Below the pieces are notes generated by a model, which saw only the letters and a program-made list of their open reading frames with translations, was not told the DNA's origin and did no database searches. This document shows positions 54,979 to 64,000 of a stretch of 64,000 bases of DNA, piece after piece; the stretch's first letter is position 1; every line of letters starts with the position of its first letter. Origin of the DNA: Tritrichomonas musculus (lineage: Eukaryota > Parabasalia > Tritrichomonadida > Tritrichomonadidae). The position numbers and the translations under genes were made by a program. The stretch spans positions 434,001 through 498,000 of the forward strand of contig JAPFFF010000058.1 in the NCBI GenBank assembly GCA_039105265.1, in the 5' to 3' direction.

Positions 54979-56022
54979 CTACTGTGAATTATTACCAGTT
55001 TCACAATCTATCTGTTGTTCTCCATTATCATCATTATTATTATCTTCTTCAACAGGTAAATTTTGAAGTTTACCTGATGAATAATCGTCTAAAAACTGAT
55101 ATATATCTTCTACTGATCTAGTCTTTTTCAAAACATTTGCAATTTGGGGAGTTGATCTAATTATGGAATCAAAGAAATGAAAAACATGCCTTCGGGCAAC
55201 AAAAAAATCAATTGGATATTTCTTATATAAATCAAAATATTCTTTTGTCATTGCAACAGGATCAGGATTACTTGTTTCTAGTATCAATGGATTTTCAAGA
55301 AGGCCTTGTCCTATCATTACACCGGCAGCACCTGTTTGTTTAATTAAGTTATCTGCATCTTCTTTTGTCTTAACACCTCCATTTGCAATGACAGGTATTG
55401 AAACTGAATTAACGATATTTTTAATTGCATCAATATCAATATCTCCTGATTTATTAAGCTGTTTTTGACGTCCGTGAACAGAAATCAAAGAAACGCCAGC
55501 TTTTTCGAGACTTTTTGCAAATTCGCATGTAAGATTCGGATCTTGAACCCCATCTTCATTATTTATTAATCGAATTTTTGCAGTGATTGGTACTGAAATT
55601 TTAGAATTTAATTGCTCGATCAGCTTAATAACGTTTTGTCTTTTACTTTCTGAATTTACCATGAAATATCCATATTGGCCCCTGCGTGCAATATGTTGTG
55701 TGCATCCCAAATTTAAATCAATAGCATCAACAAGTCCTTCAATATCTTGAGCACATGATATTAATTCTGTTTCTTCGTTGCCATTTAATTGTGCAATCAA
55801 CGGACGATCGTCATCACATGTTTCAAACATCTTTTGTCTTTCTTTTTCATTAATTGACCACATATGAGAATTAATCATACCAGTCCAGCATAATAAAATG
55901 TTATGAGTACGGCACATTTTCCTGAACGCAAGATCATTGACCTGAAACATTGGAGCAAGAAAATATGGTAATTTAGCTGAATCAAGAATCTTTTTAATTT
56001 TGTCGCTTTTGCTATTTTCCAT
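54979..56022 (-). CDS. tRNA-dihydrouridine synthase, Dus1-like, 347 aa
   Basis: FMN-dependent TIM-barrel enzyme that reduces uridines in the tRNA D-loop. N-terminal APMFQVNDLAFRKMC is the FMN-site opening. The signature DLNLGCTQHIARRGQYG corresponds to the Dus1 block that usually reads NLGCPQ-IA-RG-YG, here with Thr in place of Pro. ITAKIRLINNEDG, SVHGRQKQ and PVIANGGV...DADNLIKQTGAAGVMIGQG are the expected Arg, His and phosphate-binding barrel strands. The C-terminus has an acidic NNNDDN tail. Length is near that of Dus1 catalytic regions, without the zinc-finger extension of animal proteins. TTTCATATCA lies 11-20 bp before the ATG. Confidence 0.9.
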   Translation of the reverse strand: MENSKSDKIKKILDSAKLPYFLAPMFQVNDLAFRKMCRTHNILLCWTGMINSHMWSINEKERQKMFETCDDDRPLIAQLNGNEETELISCAQDIEGLVDAIDLNLGCTQHIARRGQYGYFMVNSESKRQNVIKLIEQLNSKISVPITAKIRLINNEDGVQDPNLTCEFAKSLEKAGVSLISVHGRQKQLNKSGDIDIDAIKNIVNSVSIPVIANGGVKTKEDADNLIKQTGAAGVMIGQGLLENPLILETSNPDPVAMTKEYFDLYKKYPIDFFVARRHVFHFFDSIIRSTPQIANVLKKTRSVEDIYQFLDDYSSGKLQNLPVEEDNNNDDNGEQQIDCETGNNSQ

Positions 56023-56033
56023 TATTTAAAGTT

Positions 56034-56043
56034 TGATATGAAA
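56034..56043 (-). promoter_or_regulatory. initiator-like TTTCATATCA of the Dus gene
   Basis: On the coding strand it lies 11-20 bp upstream of the ATG at 56022; same word as at the golgin and kinase genes. Confidence 0.45.
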
Positions 56044-56579
56044 TTTTACCGATTATATCTTATTGAATTTTAATCAACTTTTTGAACATTAATTGTGGCT
56101 ATATAATTCAATAAAATATCTTCTTTGATAATAAAAAAGTTAATTAATCAATTACAAAATTAGTGTGTGTATTCTTTTTTATTTTCAATTTTAGGATTTA
56201 TTTTTAAAATAAATTTTTTTAGGAAATGATTTGGCTTTCTCAGCCACCATTAAAAGATCTCATGTCATAAAATCATATTTAAACCATAATTATCTTCTTA
56301 AATATCAAATATGCACATTATGGAATAATAGTGCATCAAATAGATTGTAATAATTTTGGTGAGTGAAAAAATCATTAAAAAGAATGACAAAGAGTAAATA
56401 GTTTATATAGATACAATATAAAAAGCATGGTCAAGTAATAATAATACAAATCAACGAATTAATAAAATACGAAAAAAAAGCAATGGAAAAATAATAATAA
56501 CAGAGGAAATCTTATTACGGACATATTATGTTATCATACTCTTCTTTTGGGTTTGATTTCAACAACTTTGAATACTTGT
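56044..56579. other. spacer, no gene seen
   Basis: 5' flank of the Dus gene and 3' flank of the next gene; nothing else recognised. Confidence 0.5.
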
Positions 56580-58094
56580 TTATTCGTTAAAATTTAATAT
56601 TGATATTTTTGTTTCGAAAATTTTCAATAATGCAAGAATTGACGTTGATGAGATATCGAGTGAGTTTTGCTTCTTAATGCCTATAAAAATTGGTAAGAAA
56701 GATCTGAGACCATTAGGACATGCTATTTGAGCAGAAGAGAAAACAGGTAACAGAATAGTGAAAAAATCGTCAAAAGCAATTTGTGATCGACCATTTATAG
56801 CATTTGTAAATTTGTTTGCTGCCTTCATTGAAGCAGTCGCAGCGGAATAAACTTCATTCCAAATATCTATTGGACAAGTATAAAATTGAATTGTGTAAAA
56901 ATGATCGATTGCCGCTTTAAAATCGTCATCCAATAATAATTCTTGAAAACTAATATCACAATAAGAAGAAGGAATGATGTTGTTTGAAATAGCAAGACTG
57001 CGTGGAGTTTGTTCAACAATTTTCTTAATATTATCAATATAAGTTGGACTAGGTTTTTCAAGCCATTCATTACTATGAATAATATAATATTTATTACTCA
57101 GATAACGAAGTGCTGCGCATCGAATAATGATGTACATTTTCTTATTAAAATCATTTAATGATATAATTTTATTATAGCTAGTAATAACAAGATGATCAAA
57201 TAATTCAAAATCAATTTTATTTTGATCACTTCGATTTTCGATTGAGATGTTGCAATGACGTTGATATTTTGTATTATTTTTGTTTATTTTATTAAAGTAA
57301 GCTGATTTCCTTTTAATTGAGTTTATGAAAAAATCAAAACTATTTAAAATTAAATTGGAAATAGTGCGATTATTGACTATCTCATTTTTATCAATTTTGA
57401 AATGGTGATAATTGGAATCTTCAGAATCGTTTGCTTTTGGTGATGTTGTAATTATTTGATCAAAAATTGTTGAGAGATCATTGTTTGATTCAACATAACA
57501 TTCAAACATTAAATCGAATTTATTTTGACGAATAATACCGTTAAATAAATCAACTTCTGAAATCAAGTTCTGCAATTCTTGGTACATTTCTAAATTTGAA
57601 AAGGTGGAAACTCGTTCAATCTTGTCAAGATTTTGAATGTAGTAATACATAGACTTGAGTTTAAATTCTAATTTACGTAGATGTTTTTCAGTTTGACTTA
57701 GAGTAAAGGAAATATATTCCCAAAAATAAATTTCAGCTAGAATTTTTTGATTAATTAAATTTGAAACTGCCTCCTTAAACTGTTTAATTGATGTTAATAC
57801 TTGTTGGCATCTATTGAAACGAATACCTTGATATTTCATAAAAACATTTAAATATTTATTAACTATAAAGCAAACCTTAGGAGTATATTTTGATCTAACA
57901 GACCTAGGTGGATAGAGTTCTACTGCTCTTTGTATAATTTCGTTAATATCTTTAATTTTATCAATAGTATTCTGTTCAAATTCGCTTATTGTTTCAAAGA
58001 GAGAATTTAGATTATGCATTGAATCTTCTGATTTGGTACTGAAAGGTATTATTTTGATATATTGTTGTATATTTCCTTCAATAATATCATTCAT
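56580..58094 (-). CDS. helical protein, possible VPS9-type C-terminus, 504 aa
   Basis: The whole chain appears alpha-helical. Residues about 385-490 resemble a VPS9 domain: an upstream helix, then ASMKAANKFTNAINGRSQIA, the AFDDFFTILLPVFSSAQIAC block (compare ADDxLPxLxYVLxxAxP) and the following LRSFLPIF helix. VPS9 proteins activate Rab5-type GTPases on endosomes. The expected Asp and Pro of the motif are partly matched (F-D-D ... L-P), and the Tyr/Thr positions are not. The N-terminal 380 residues have no recognised domain. The VPS9 assignment is tentative; the gene itself is well supported. Confidence 0.6.
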   Translation of the reverse strand: MNDIIEGNIQQYIKIIPFSTKSEDSMHNLNSLFETISEFEQNTIDKIKDINEIIQRAVELYPPRSVRSKYTPKVCFIVNKYLNVFMKYQGIRFNRCQQVLTSIKQFKEAVSNLINQKILAEIYFWEYISFTLSQTEKHLRKLEFKLKSMYYYIQNLDKIERVSTFSNLEMYQELQNLISEVDLFNGIIRQNKFDLMFECYVESNNDLSTIFDQIITTSPKANDSEDSNYHHFKIDKNEIVNNRTISNLILNSFDFFINSIKRKSAYFNKINKNNTKYQRHCNISIENRSDQNKIDFELFDHLVITSYNKIISLNDFNKKMYIIIRCAALRYLSNKYYIIHSNEWLEKPSPTYIDNIKKIVEQTPRSLAISNNIIPSSYCDISFQELLLDDDFKAAIDHFYTIQFYTCPIDIWNEVYSAATASMKAANKFTNAINGRSQIAFDDFFTILLPVFSSAQIACPNGLRSFLPIFIGIKKQNSLDISSTSILALLKIFETKISILNFNE

Positions 58095-58420
58095 TCTGTT
58101 TTTTAGAAAATTGGTAGAAGAAATTTTGAATTCAATTTAATAGAATTTTTTGATAAATTTATAAACTACTTTCTGAATTTTTTGTGAAAAAATATTCAAA
58201 AATTGAATTAGAGCAGGTCAAAATTTAGGATTTTTTTTTATTCATATCTGTATATATCTTTAAAAACAATGATAGAAAAGACGGCAATTAATTGATTTGT
58301 ATATGTACTATAATATAGGTATTTAAATATTTCTAATTTTAAAATGAAATAAAATAAATATCATTACTTAATGATTCGTTAATGATAGAAGACAAGCTAA
58401 GATTATTTTTATTTTCAATG
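58095..58420. other. spacer, no gene seen
   Basis: 326 bp of A+T-rich sequence between two minus-strand genes; nothing recognised. Confidence 0.5.
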
Positions 58421-59713
58421 CTAAATCAATGTTCCAAAAAATTCGAATGAATCCAACAAAAGTCGATGGCTTCCAAACCAATTTGTACTAGTCTGACGCA
58501 TTCTAATGAATCTAAAGCCATTTGGATTAGCGTTATTAATTGCAAATGTGTGAACAAATCTTGAACCTTTTAAGTATATGCAATTTTCTTGTCTATCAAT
58601 AATTTCCCACTCATTTTTATCATTAGATGCTTCAATCACCCAACTTTTTGGATAATGGTCATTAGAACCTCCATTTGCTGTTTTAATTGTATAATTTGTT
58701 GGACAAACCCGATTACTTTTAAAATCAAAGCAAATCCAGCTATTTGGAAAATCGCCAGAGAAAAAGTAAGAATTATTGTCATTATTATATGCAACATTAA
58801 AAGCTTGGCGGTTTTTACTATAATTTATGCATGACGAAGAAGTAATGTTGACTTTGTCAATGAGATTCCCTTCTGATTTGCTTTTTAAATAGTTAATGAT
58901 TCCAGAAAAAAGATTTTCTTCTGTAAAAGGAAATACCAATCCATTACTATTGTATTTTTCCCTTGGATAGAATTTAATTTCTTTAGTTAGTCGATTGGAA
59001 AGAACTTTCCATATTCCATTTGTTATATCATTCATATTAAAAATCTCAATAAATTCAATCATTTTTTTTGATGTGATATTTTGAAAACATATTTGTTCGT
59101 ATAGAATTGAATATTTTGAATCAGATAAATAAAGTTCATTTACAAAATTTATGAGATCATCTTCATATTTTATTTGAAGTTCATCATTGTTAAGGATTCT
59201 ATATAATGTATCAACTTGAAGCTTCTTTAATTTCTCTCGATCTTTTTCATAAATTTCCCCAAAATTCTTTGAAATAAAAACAATTTCTTCTTTAAGAGCA
59301 TCTGAAAAAAAAGTTTCGTATTTTTCATGTTCTAGAATAAATGGTAAAACATTATCAATTGTAATTTCTTCAGCACTTTCTCCTTTCGAAATTTCTATTT
59401 TGTCATTTCCAAGAATTTCAATTACTTCTGAAATGAATTGAATTTCACTTGTTGGAAAACCTTGCTCTTTAAAATCAATAAGATGAAGTATATGTGAAAA
59501 ATTTCCATGATGAATGGTGTTTATTTCAAATTTGTTAAATGTTGGATCAGCGGCATGTGCTCGACATATATGTGGAGATAAAAGATCAGATACAATTTTA
59601 CTTGTTTTAAATTCTTCTTTATTCACAACAAATGTAAATTTGTCATTATAAACTTGAAGAGGTATGTTTGTAATTGTCAATGGATTAAGGTGTATTTTAT
59701 TCACACTATTCAT
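58421..59713 (-). CDS. BTB-like / F5-8 type C (discoidin) domain protein, 430 aa
   Basis: Residues about 25-125 look like a divergent BTB/POZ fold (FVVNKEEFKTSKIVSDLLSP, then a conserved-looking FSHILHLIDF helix). About 130-250 is a BACK-like helical region (EIYEKDREKLKKLQVDTLYR). Residues about 295-428 form an F5/8 type C jelly roll: FPNSWICFDFKSNRVCPTNYTI, SWVIEASNDKNEWEIIDRQE, FRFIRMRQTSTNWFGSHRL and a C-terminal LDSFEFFGTLI. This combination is a large family in trichomonads and resembles BTBD9, a possible cullin-3 adaptor. A TTTCATATCA word near 59722 lies on the opposite strand. Confidence 0.85.
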   Translation of the reverse strand: MNSVNKIHLNPLTITNIPLQVYNDKFTFVVNKEEFKTSKIVSDLLSPHICRAHAADPTFNKFEINTIHHGNFSHILHLIDFKEQGFPTSEIQFISEVIEILGNDKIEISKGESAEEITIDNVLPFILEHEKYETFFSDALKEEIVFISKNFGEIYEKDREKLKKLQVDTLYRILNNDELQIKYEDDLINFVNELYLSDSKYSILYEQICFQNITSKKMIEFIEIFNMNDITNGIWKVLSNRLTKEIKFYPREKYNSNGLVFPFTEENLFSGIINYLKSKSEGNLIDKVNITSSSCINYSKNRQAFNVAYNNDNNSYFFSGDFPNSWICFDFKSNRVCPTNYTIKTANGGSNDHYPKSWVIEASNDKNEWEIIDRQENCIYLKGSRFVHTFAINNANPNGFRFIRMRQTSTNWFGSHRLLLDSFEFFGTLI

Positions 59714-60724
59714 TCTTAATATTTCATATCACAATTCATTTCCTCAATCGAAAATGAGATTATTTAATGGAAATTAACAGTTACTTTGTTTTAAGATGTG
59801 AGTAAGTTTTTCATATTTGTTCTGTTTAAAGATTTTATTAGACCAAATTTGATTTTATATCTTTTTGTAAATTCATTTAAATATGATAATAATAATATAA
59901 TAATTAATAATGCTTTGTAATATAATATTTATATATTAATATTGTTTATATTTGATTACATTAAGTATTATTCTTGATACAAGATTATGAAAAAATATTT
60001 TTTGATAATGCAAACATATATAATTTTTTTACTTATTCAATATTTTTAAAATCACTTATTAGATCAGTATTATAAGTTCCATAGTTATGATTCTATGGGA
60101 TGAAAAATATTTCATGAAAAAATTGAAAGAGTTTCTGCATATTTTCTTTTTCTCTCATTTCTAAATAAAATAACTCATTCCAATTGTTTTTTCCTTGTTA
60201 ATTTTTGAAAAATCTATATTTTAAGGAGATTAGCTAGAATTTAAAAAAAAAAAAAAATTTAATTGCTTTTTTGAAAAAATTTGAATAGATAATCATTTAT
60301 AAATTGAAATTTGTGAGAAAAAATAAAATTCGCTTTATATAAAAAATATAATATAATAATGAAATATAATGAAATAATAAAATATAATTTTATATGATTA
60401 TTTAATATTGAGATTTTTACACGATTTCAATACTCCCAATTGAGACCCTCGCACGATTTCTATATGATCATTGAAAAAAATTCAATTAGACTATCGATTG
60501 AAAAAACAAATTTGAGGAAAAACTCGAAACTCAACAAAAGCAACGAATCGGATTTGGTAGAATTTTATTAATGGATGCTTTAATAATCTAAATACCAAAT
60601 TATGAGTTTCGCTTATTGTTCATTCTTGGTTGACATGCCTCTAATTCAATAGTCTATAAAATCATGTAATATTGACTGAATTACGACCAATTCAAATTCA
60701 GAATTTTACAACTATAATTGATAA
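59714..60724. other. 1-kb spacer between divergent genes, no gene seen
   Basis: A+T-rich. A slightly G+C-richer patch with ACACGATTTC / GCACGATTTC words lies near 60420-60455. No frames or RNA-like structures that I can support. Confidence 0.45.
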
Positions 60725-61720
60725 ATGCAAAATTCCAATCCAAACAACTCTAATGCAATAATCTTCGGAGAAGAAGGTTTTCCTTCTTTTTTACATGAAA
60801 TTCTCCGCATAAAACGCTCAAAAAATCCAATTACAGTTTTATCTTTATATTTGTCACAGTATTCAACGCCTACGAATTGTTTTTACCCATCTAAAGAAAT
60901 AAATATGTTTGATAAATCTATCAATATTTTTTTACTTCAGATGAAGCCAAACATTTTATCTGAAACGATTCAATTTATTTCGTTTTTAGATTTTCAGCTT
61001 TCAATAGGATATCAATTAAAAAATTCAGATTATTATTTGTTATATAGAATTTTTTCCATTTATCCTGACGTTTTTAAATCGATGGTTCCTATTGTTATAT
61101 CATCACAACATCCAATTGAATTCTTTTCGATTTTTGTTTTAAATCCGCATTTTGACCAATGCGTTTTTCAGTATCAATTAAAGCAAACATATACAGAGGA
61201 CTCAGATTTAATGAATAGAATTCTTAAGTATATTTCTGAGCATAAATGTCCAGTTCATCAAACATTATATAATAATTTTTCACGTATAATTCCAACGAAA
61301 ACATTAGAAACGATTTTAAAAAATAATGATATTATAGCAACACAAGAGCCGTGTAAGTATAACAAAGAAGTCAAATCATATAAATCACTGGCAATATCGA
61401 ATTCACTTGCATTTGATAAGGATGATGATATTTCTGAAGATATTCGGTCGGTTCAAATATTAGAAAAGCAATCATATATTAGGACTAATCAAGTTATCCA
61501 ACTAAGAAGAATAAGGCCAGAAGGAAATTCTTTCTATGTTGATGGAAAGGCTCCATCTGGAAAAGTCAGCACAAGGTCTTGTAAGATTGATAATGATTCA
61601 TCTTTTACAATTGTCCCTAAAAAAAGTTTAAGTAAAGATATCATCGTCTTTACTATATTTTTGATTATATTATGCATATCTGCTTATATCTTTTGGAAGT
61701 ACACCTCATTTAAGCCATAA
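60725..61720 (+). CDS. tail-anchored membrane protein of unknown function, 331 aa
   Basis: Cytosolic helical region (residues about 10-225) with no recognised domain, followed by a polar linker with a basic RRIRPEG segment. A single hydrophobic helix near the C-terminus (residues 306-325, DIIVFTIFLIILCISAYIFW) is followed by KYTSFKP. This layout is that of a tail-anchored protein facing the cytosol, as in SNAREs and trafficking adaptors, but there is no SNARE heptad pattern. The ATG at 60725 is the first in the frame and no initiator word is obvious. Confidence 0.7.
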   Translation: MQNSNPNNSNAIIFGEEGFPSFLHEILRIKRSKNPITVLSLYLSQYSTPTNCFYPSKEINMFDKSINIFLLQMKPNILSETIQFISFLDFQLSIGYQLKNSDYYLLYRIFSIYPDVFKSMVPIVISSQHPIEFFSIFVLNPHFDQCVFQYQLKQTYTEDSDLMNRILKYISEHKCPVHQTLYNNFSRIIPTKTLETILKNNDIIATQEPCKYNKEVKSYKSLAISNSLAFDKDDDISEDIRSVQILEKQSYIRTNQVIQLRRIRPEGNSFYVDGKAPSGKVSTRSCKIDNDSSFTIVPKKSLSKDIIVFTIFLIILCISAYIFWKYTSFKP

Positions 61721-62030
61721 TGATAATACCTAAAAAGGTTTCTTCCACAATTTTGCGGAATTATACGAAAAGTTGCATGTTTATGAATTAGAAGTACGAA
61801 TGCAATATATGTTTTAAATAAATATATTTTCGTTACAACAATATTTTTTTTATTTTATTTTAAAAAATCAAAGTAATGAATGCATTCAAACGGTAAATTC
61901 ATTATCATTAAAAAGAGAATCTTTTTAATTTTTTTCTTTGATAGATTCCGATGATTTTGCTTCCCATAAGGGAGATTAAGAGGTTATTGAAAATTTTGAG
62001 ATATTATTCAAATGAAAGCTATTTCAAAAA
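61721..62030. other. spacer, no gene seen
   Basis: 310 bp between two rightward genes; the ATG at 62011 is in another frame from the deacylase. Confidence 0.5.
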
Positions 62031-62492
62031 ATGAAAATTGTTTTTCAGCGTCTCTCGAATGGATCAATAATAGTTGATGAAGAAAAACAAGCAGAAATGG
62101 GTGGAGGACTCTTGGTATTAATTGGTTTCCATAAGAATGATAAAGACGACGACGTTGAATGGGTTGTGAGAAAAACTTTAAGCATATGTTTTTGGCCATC
62201 AGAAGAAAAAGGTCCATGGAGGCTAGGTGTCAAGGACATCAATGGAAGCATAATGCTGGTAGTAGAACCAGGATTAATTGCATCATGTGATCAAAGCAAC
62301 ACACCTTCTTTTGATGATTTGATGCCACCTGAACAAGCAGAAATCATGTTTGGAAAGCTTGTTGCTAAATTCAAAGAATCATATATAAAAGAACGTATTT
62401 TTAATGCACCATTTGGGAAAAAAGTGAAGCTCGACTTTTTGAATCACGGACCTGTGACTTTTTCAATAGATTCATTCCATCGAAGAGATTAA
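62031..62492 (+). CDS. D-aminoacyl-tRNA deacylase (DTD) homologue, atypical, 153 aa
   Basis: Full-length match to the DTD fold: N-terminal MKIVFQRLSNGSIIVDEE, then GGGLLVLIGFHKND, and C-terminal APFGKKVKLDFLNHGPVTF, where the NxGPVT block carries the Gly-Pro of the DTD chiral-proofreading pocket. DTD removes D-amino acids (and misattached glycine) from tRNA. The usual SQFTL block on the facing side is not present: the corresponding place reads VVEPGLIASCDQ. The usual LRIF/F-DE segment is SICFWPSEE. Either the active site has been rebuilt or the protein has another substrate. Length is normal (about 150). Confidence 0.8.
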   Translation: MKIVFQRLSNGSIIVDEEKQAEMGGGLLVLIGFHKNDKDDDVEWVVRKTLSICFWPSEEKGPWRLGVKDINGSIMLVVEPGLIASCDQSNTPSFDDLMPPEQAEIMFGKLVAKFKESYIKERIFNAPFGKKVKLDFLNHGPVTFSIDSFHRRD

Positions 62493-62724
62493 CAGCACTC
62501 TTTATTCAATACTTTTAATTTTTTTGTATTTAGCAACAGCACTATATTATGAATAAAATGATGATTTTTTACATAAAAAGTTTGTTAATGAAAAATATGA
62601 TTTCAATTTGGATCAAATGTCAGCATACCAAAAATAACTAAAAGAAAATGGTAATTTATATTTTAATAACTGATAGTAAAATTTCTAATAAAATCAAATA
62701 AAAAATAAAAATAAAGGGGAATAG
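62493..62724. other. convergent spacer, no gene
   Basis: 3' ends of two genes face each other; A+T-rich, nothing recognised. Confidence 0.5.
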
Positions 62725-64000
62725 TTAAATTGCTTCATTTTCGAGTTTTTCTTCTTCAGCTTCTTCTTCTTCCTCCTCTTCTTCTTCTCCATTACTGCAG
62801 TAATTTTTAAGTTCGTTTATTTCATCTTTAATTTTGAGAAGAGAATTATCTCCCCAAAATAATGAATTAATATTGCTTGTATATACGAAAGCAATTAAGT
62901 CATCTTCATTCATTTCTTTTTGTTCGTCAGGTGTAATTTTTGATTTTTGATTCATTAACTCAATTTTTTCTTCTGGGAACATTTCAATAATATCCTTCCA
63001 TTTTATACCTTTTTGAGTAAATAGAACGAAAGGATAATGGGGGCAAAAAACAAAGCTATTTAACTTATCGCATCGTATAACTCTTAATTTCAGTACATCG
63101 TCTTCATCTAAGATTTTGTAATCAAATTTCAATTCGTCACCATCATTATTATTTTCTGCTATGCCTTTGATTTTCATTAGTTCGCTTTTCTCGACAATTT
63201 GGGCAAATATTTTATAATCAAATAGAATTTCACTTTCCCCATAATTCTTTCTTTTTTCATTTTCATCTTCACCTTCAATAAGTGAATATATAAAGAGAGG
63301 AGTGTAATCCTTTACATAGTAAAGATAATAATTATCAAATTCGAAAAGCTGTGTCAATTTCTCACGTAATTCATTAATTGTATTTTTCTTTCCTCTTGGG
63401 AATAAAACTGAAAGTCGTCTGACTAGTTTTCCTTTCAAGCCAATTAATGATACATCTGCCCTGTGAAAAACATTCATGTCTTCATCAAATACTTGATAAT
63501 ATAAGCAGTCATAATTTTCTGGGAATTTTTCGATAGAATCGAAAACTTCTTTGTTGATAGCTCTATGACTTGGTCCTTTGAAGAACTTGTCTGGGAGAAA
63601 GAGAAGGATTTTATTAATATCAATAATTTCTTTATCTTCTCCACTAAGTTTTCTTGATATGCATTTAAGAAGTTGTTCAAAAGTTAAATGTCTTGAAAGA
63701 GAAAGAATGAATTTCTTTTCTTCATTTTCAGGATCATCAAATGGCATAAATGAAAAGTTAAAAGTATTCGCCACGAGATAAATATAATCTTTTACATTAT
63801 TAATATGAATTTCATCAGGAATAAGATTTAAGTGCGATTCATATTGTGGTGGTTTTGTTTCTTTTAGGATAGTAATGTCATCAAAAACTTTTTCTTTCTT
63901 TTTGTTCATAATATTTTCTTTGAATAAGGCATAATTTTCATTTGTAGCTGATTTGTTTGCAAATTGGAATAGTATATAACAACTTTGGTCAAATGATTGA
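62725..64000 (-). CDS. C-terminal part of a probable USP7-like deubiquitinase, cut by the window edge
   Basis: The ATG at 63909 is not a natural start: the same frame is open to the last base of the window, adding about 30 residues that read SCYILFQFANKSATNENY and so on. That segment resembles the last strand of a USP (C19) catalytic domain, where an invariant-type Tyr-x-Leu-Phe/Val-Tyr strand occurs. The following 390 residues look like successive ubiquitin-like folds, as in the C-terminal half of USP7 (RRLSVLFPRGKKNTINELRE, KIKGIAENNNDGDELKFDYK, VLKLRVIRC), ending in a poly-Glu tail. The catalytic Cys and His boxes would lie beyond the edge, so the assignment is tentative. Confidence 0.5.
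   Translation of the reverse strand, partial: QSFDQSCYILFQFANKSATNENYALFKENIMNKKKEKVFDDITILKETKPPQYESHLNLIPDEIHINNVKDYIYLVANTFNFSFMPFDDPENEEKKFILSLSRHLTFEQLLKCISRKLSGEDKEIIDINKILLFLPDKFFKGPSHRAINKEVFDSIEKFPENYDCLYYQVFDEDMNVFHRADVSLIGLKGKLVRRLSVLFPRGKKNTINELREKLTQLFEFDNYYLYYVKDYTPLFIYSLIEGEDENEKRKNYGESEILFDYKIFAQIVEKSELMKIKGIAENNNDGDELKFDYKILDEDDVLKLRVIRCDKLNSFVFCPHYPFVLFTQKGIKWKDIIEMFPEEKIELMNQKSKITPDEQKEMNEDDLIAFVYTSNINSLFWGDNSLLKIKDEINELKNYCSNGEEEEEEEEEAEEEKLENEAI

Overview
The window looks like nuclear DNA of a trichomonad (parabasalid) protist, most like Tritrichomonas. Genes are single uninterrupted reading frames, the spacers are extremely A+T rich, ATGs lie very close to a TTCATATCA-type initiator, one protein has the BTB-like plus F5/8-type-C build common in trichomonads, and DNA transposons and Polinton-type ends are plentiful. 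The species is inferred, not proven.

Layout. Positions 1-37300 are accessory DNA. A 6.1-kb element with Polinton-type ends (1658-7790) carries an 853-residue protein with rolling-circle-Rep-like motifs, three small genes, and a 1.07-kb cassette that interrupts one terminal repeat; old inverted copies of host-flank sequence lie on both sides. Next is a 3.1-kb foldback element (9855-12946) with 1.09-kb near-perfect arms. A P-element-like transposon follows (13623-18284, 8-bp target duplication). Then comes a three-deep nest: a pogo-like transposon (19267-27695) holds a hAT transposon (21549-27396), which holds a TA-flanked element (23396-24854). A TTAA-flanked element (27714-29654) and an ATAGGT-ended element (33752-35341) with a 91-bp MITE inside it complete the series. 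Most of these have readable target-site duplications.

Positions 37325-64000 are mostly host genes: an NAK/AAK-type endocytic kinase with NPF/DPF motifs and an ANTH-like tail, a polytopic membrane protein, a LisH-like acidic protein divergent from a coiled-coil protein, a GRIP-domain golgin, a Dus1-like tRNA dihydrouridine synthase, a possible VPS9-type protein, a BTB/discoidin protein, a tail-anchored protein, an atypical D-aminoacyl-tRNA deacylase homologue, and the C-terminal part of a probable USP-type deubiquitinase that runs off the right edge. Several of these (kinase, golgin, possible VPS9 protein) point to membrane traffic, but there is no operon logic; each gene has its own promoter. 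A second accessory patch (about 44340-48320) separates the membrane protein from the LisH-like gene. It holds a broken remnant of foreign-looking coding DNA and a 2.5-kb inverted-repeat element with a MITE inside it.

The strongest candidate for something undescribed is the compact Polinton-ended element at 1658-7790, with its Rep-like protein, iteron-like terminal arrays and in-gene GC-rich palindromes.
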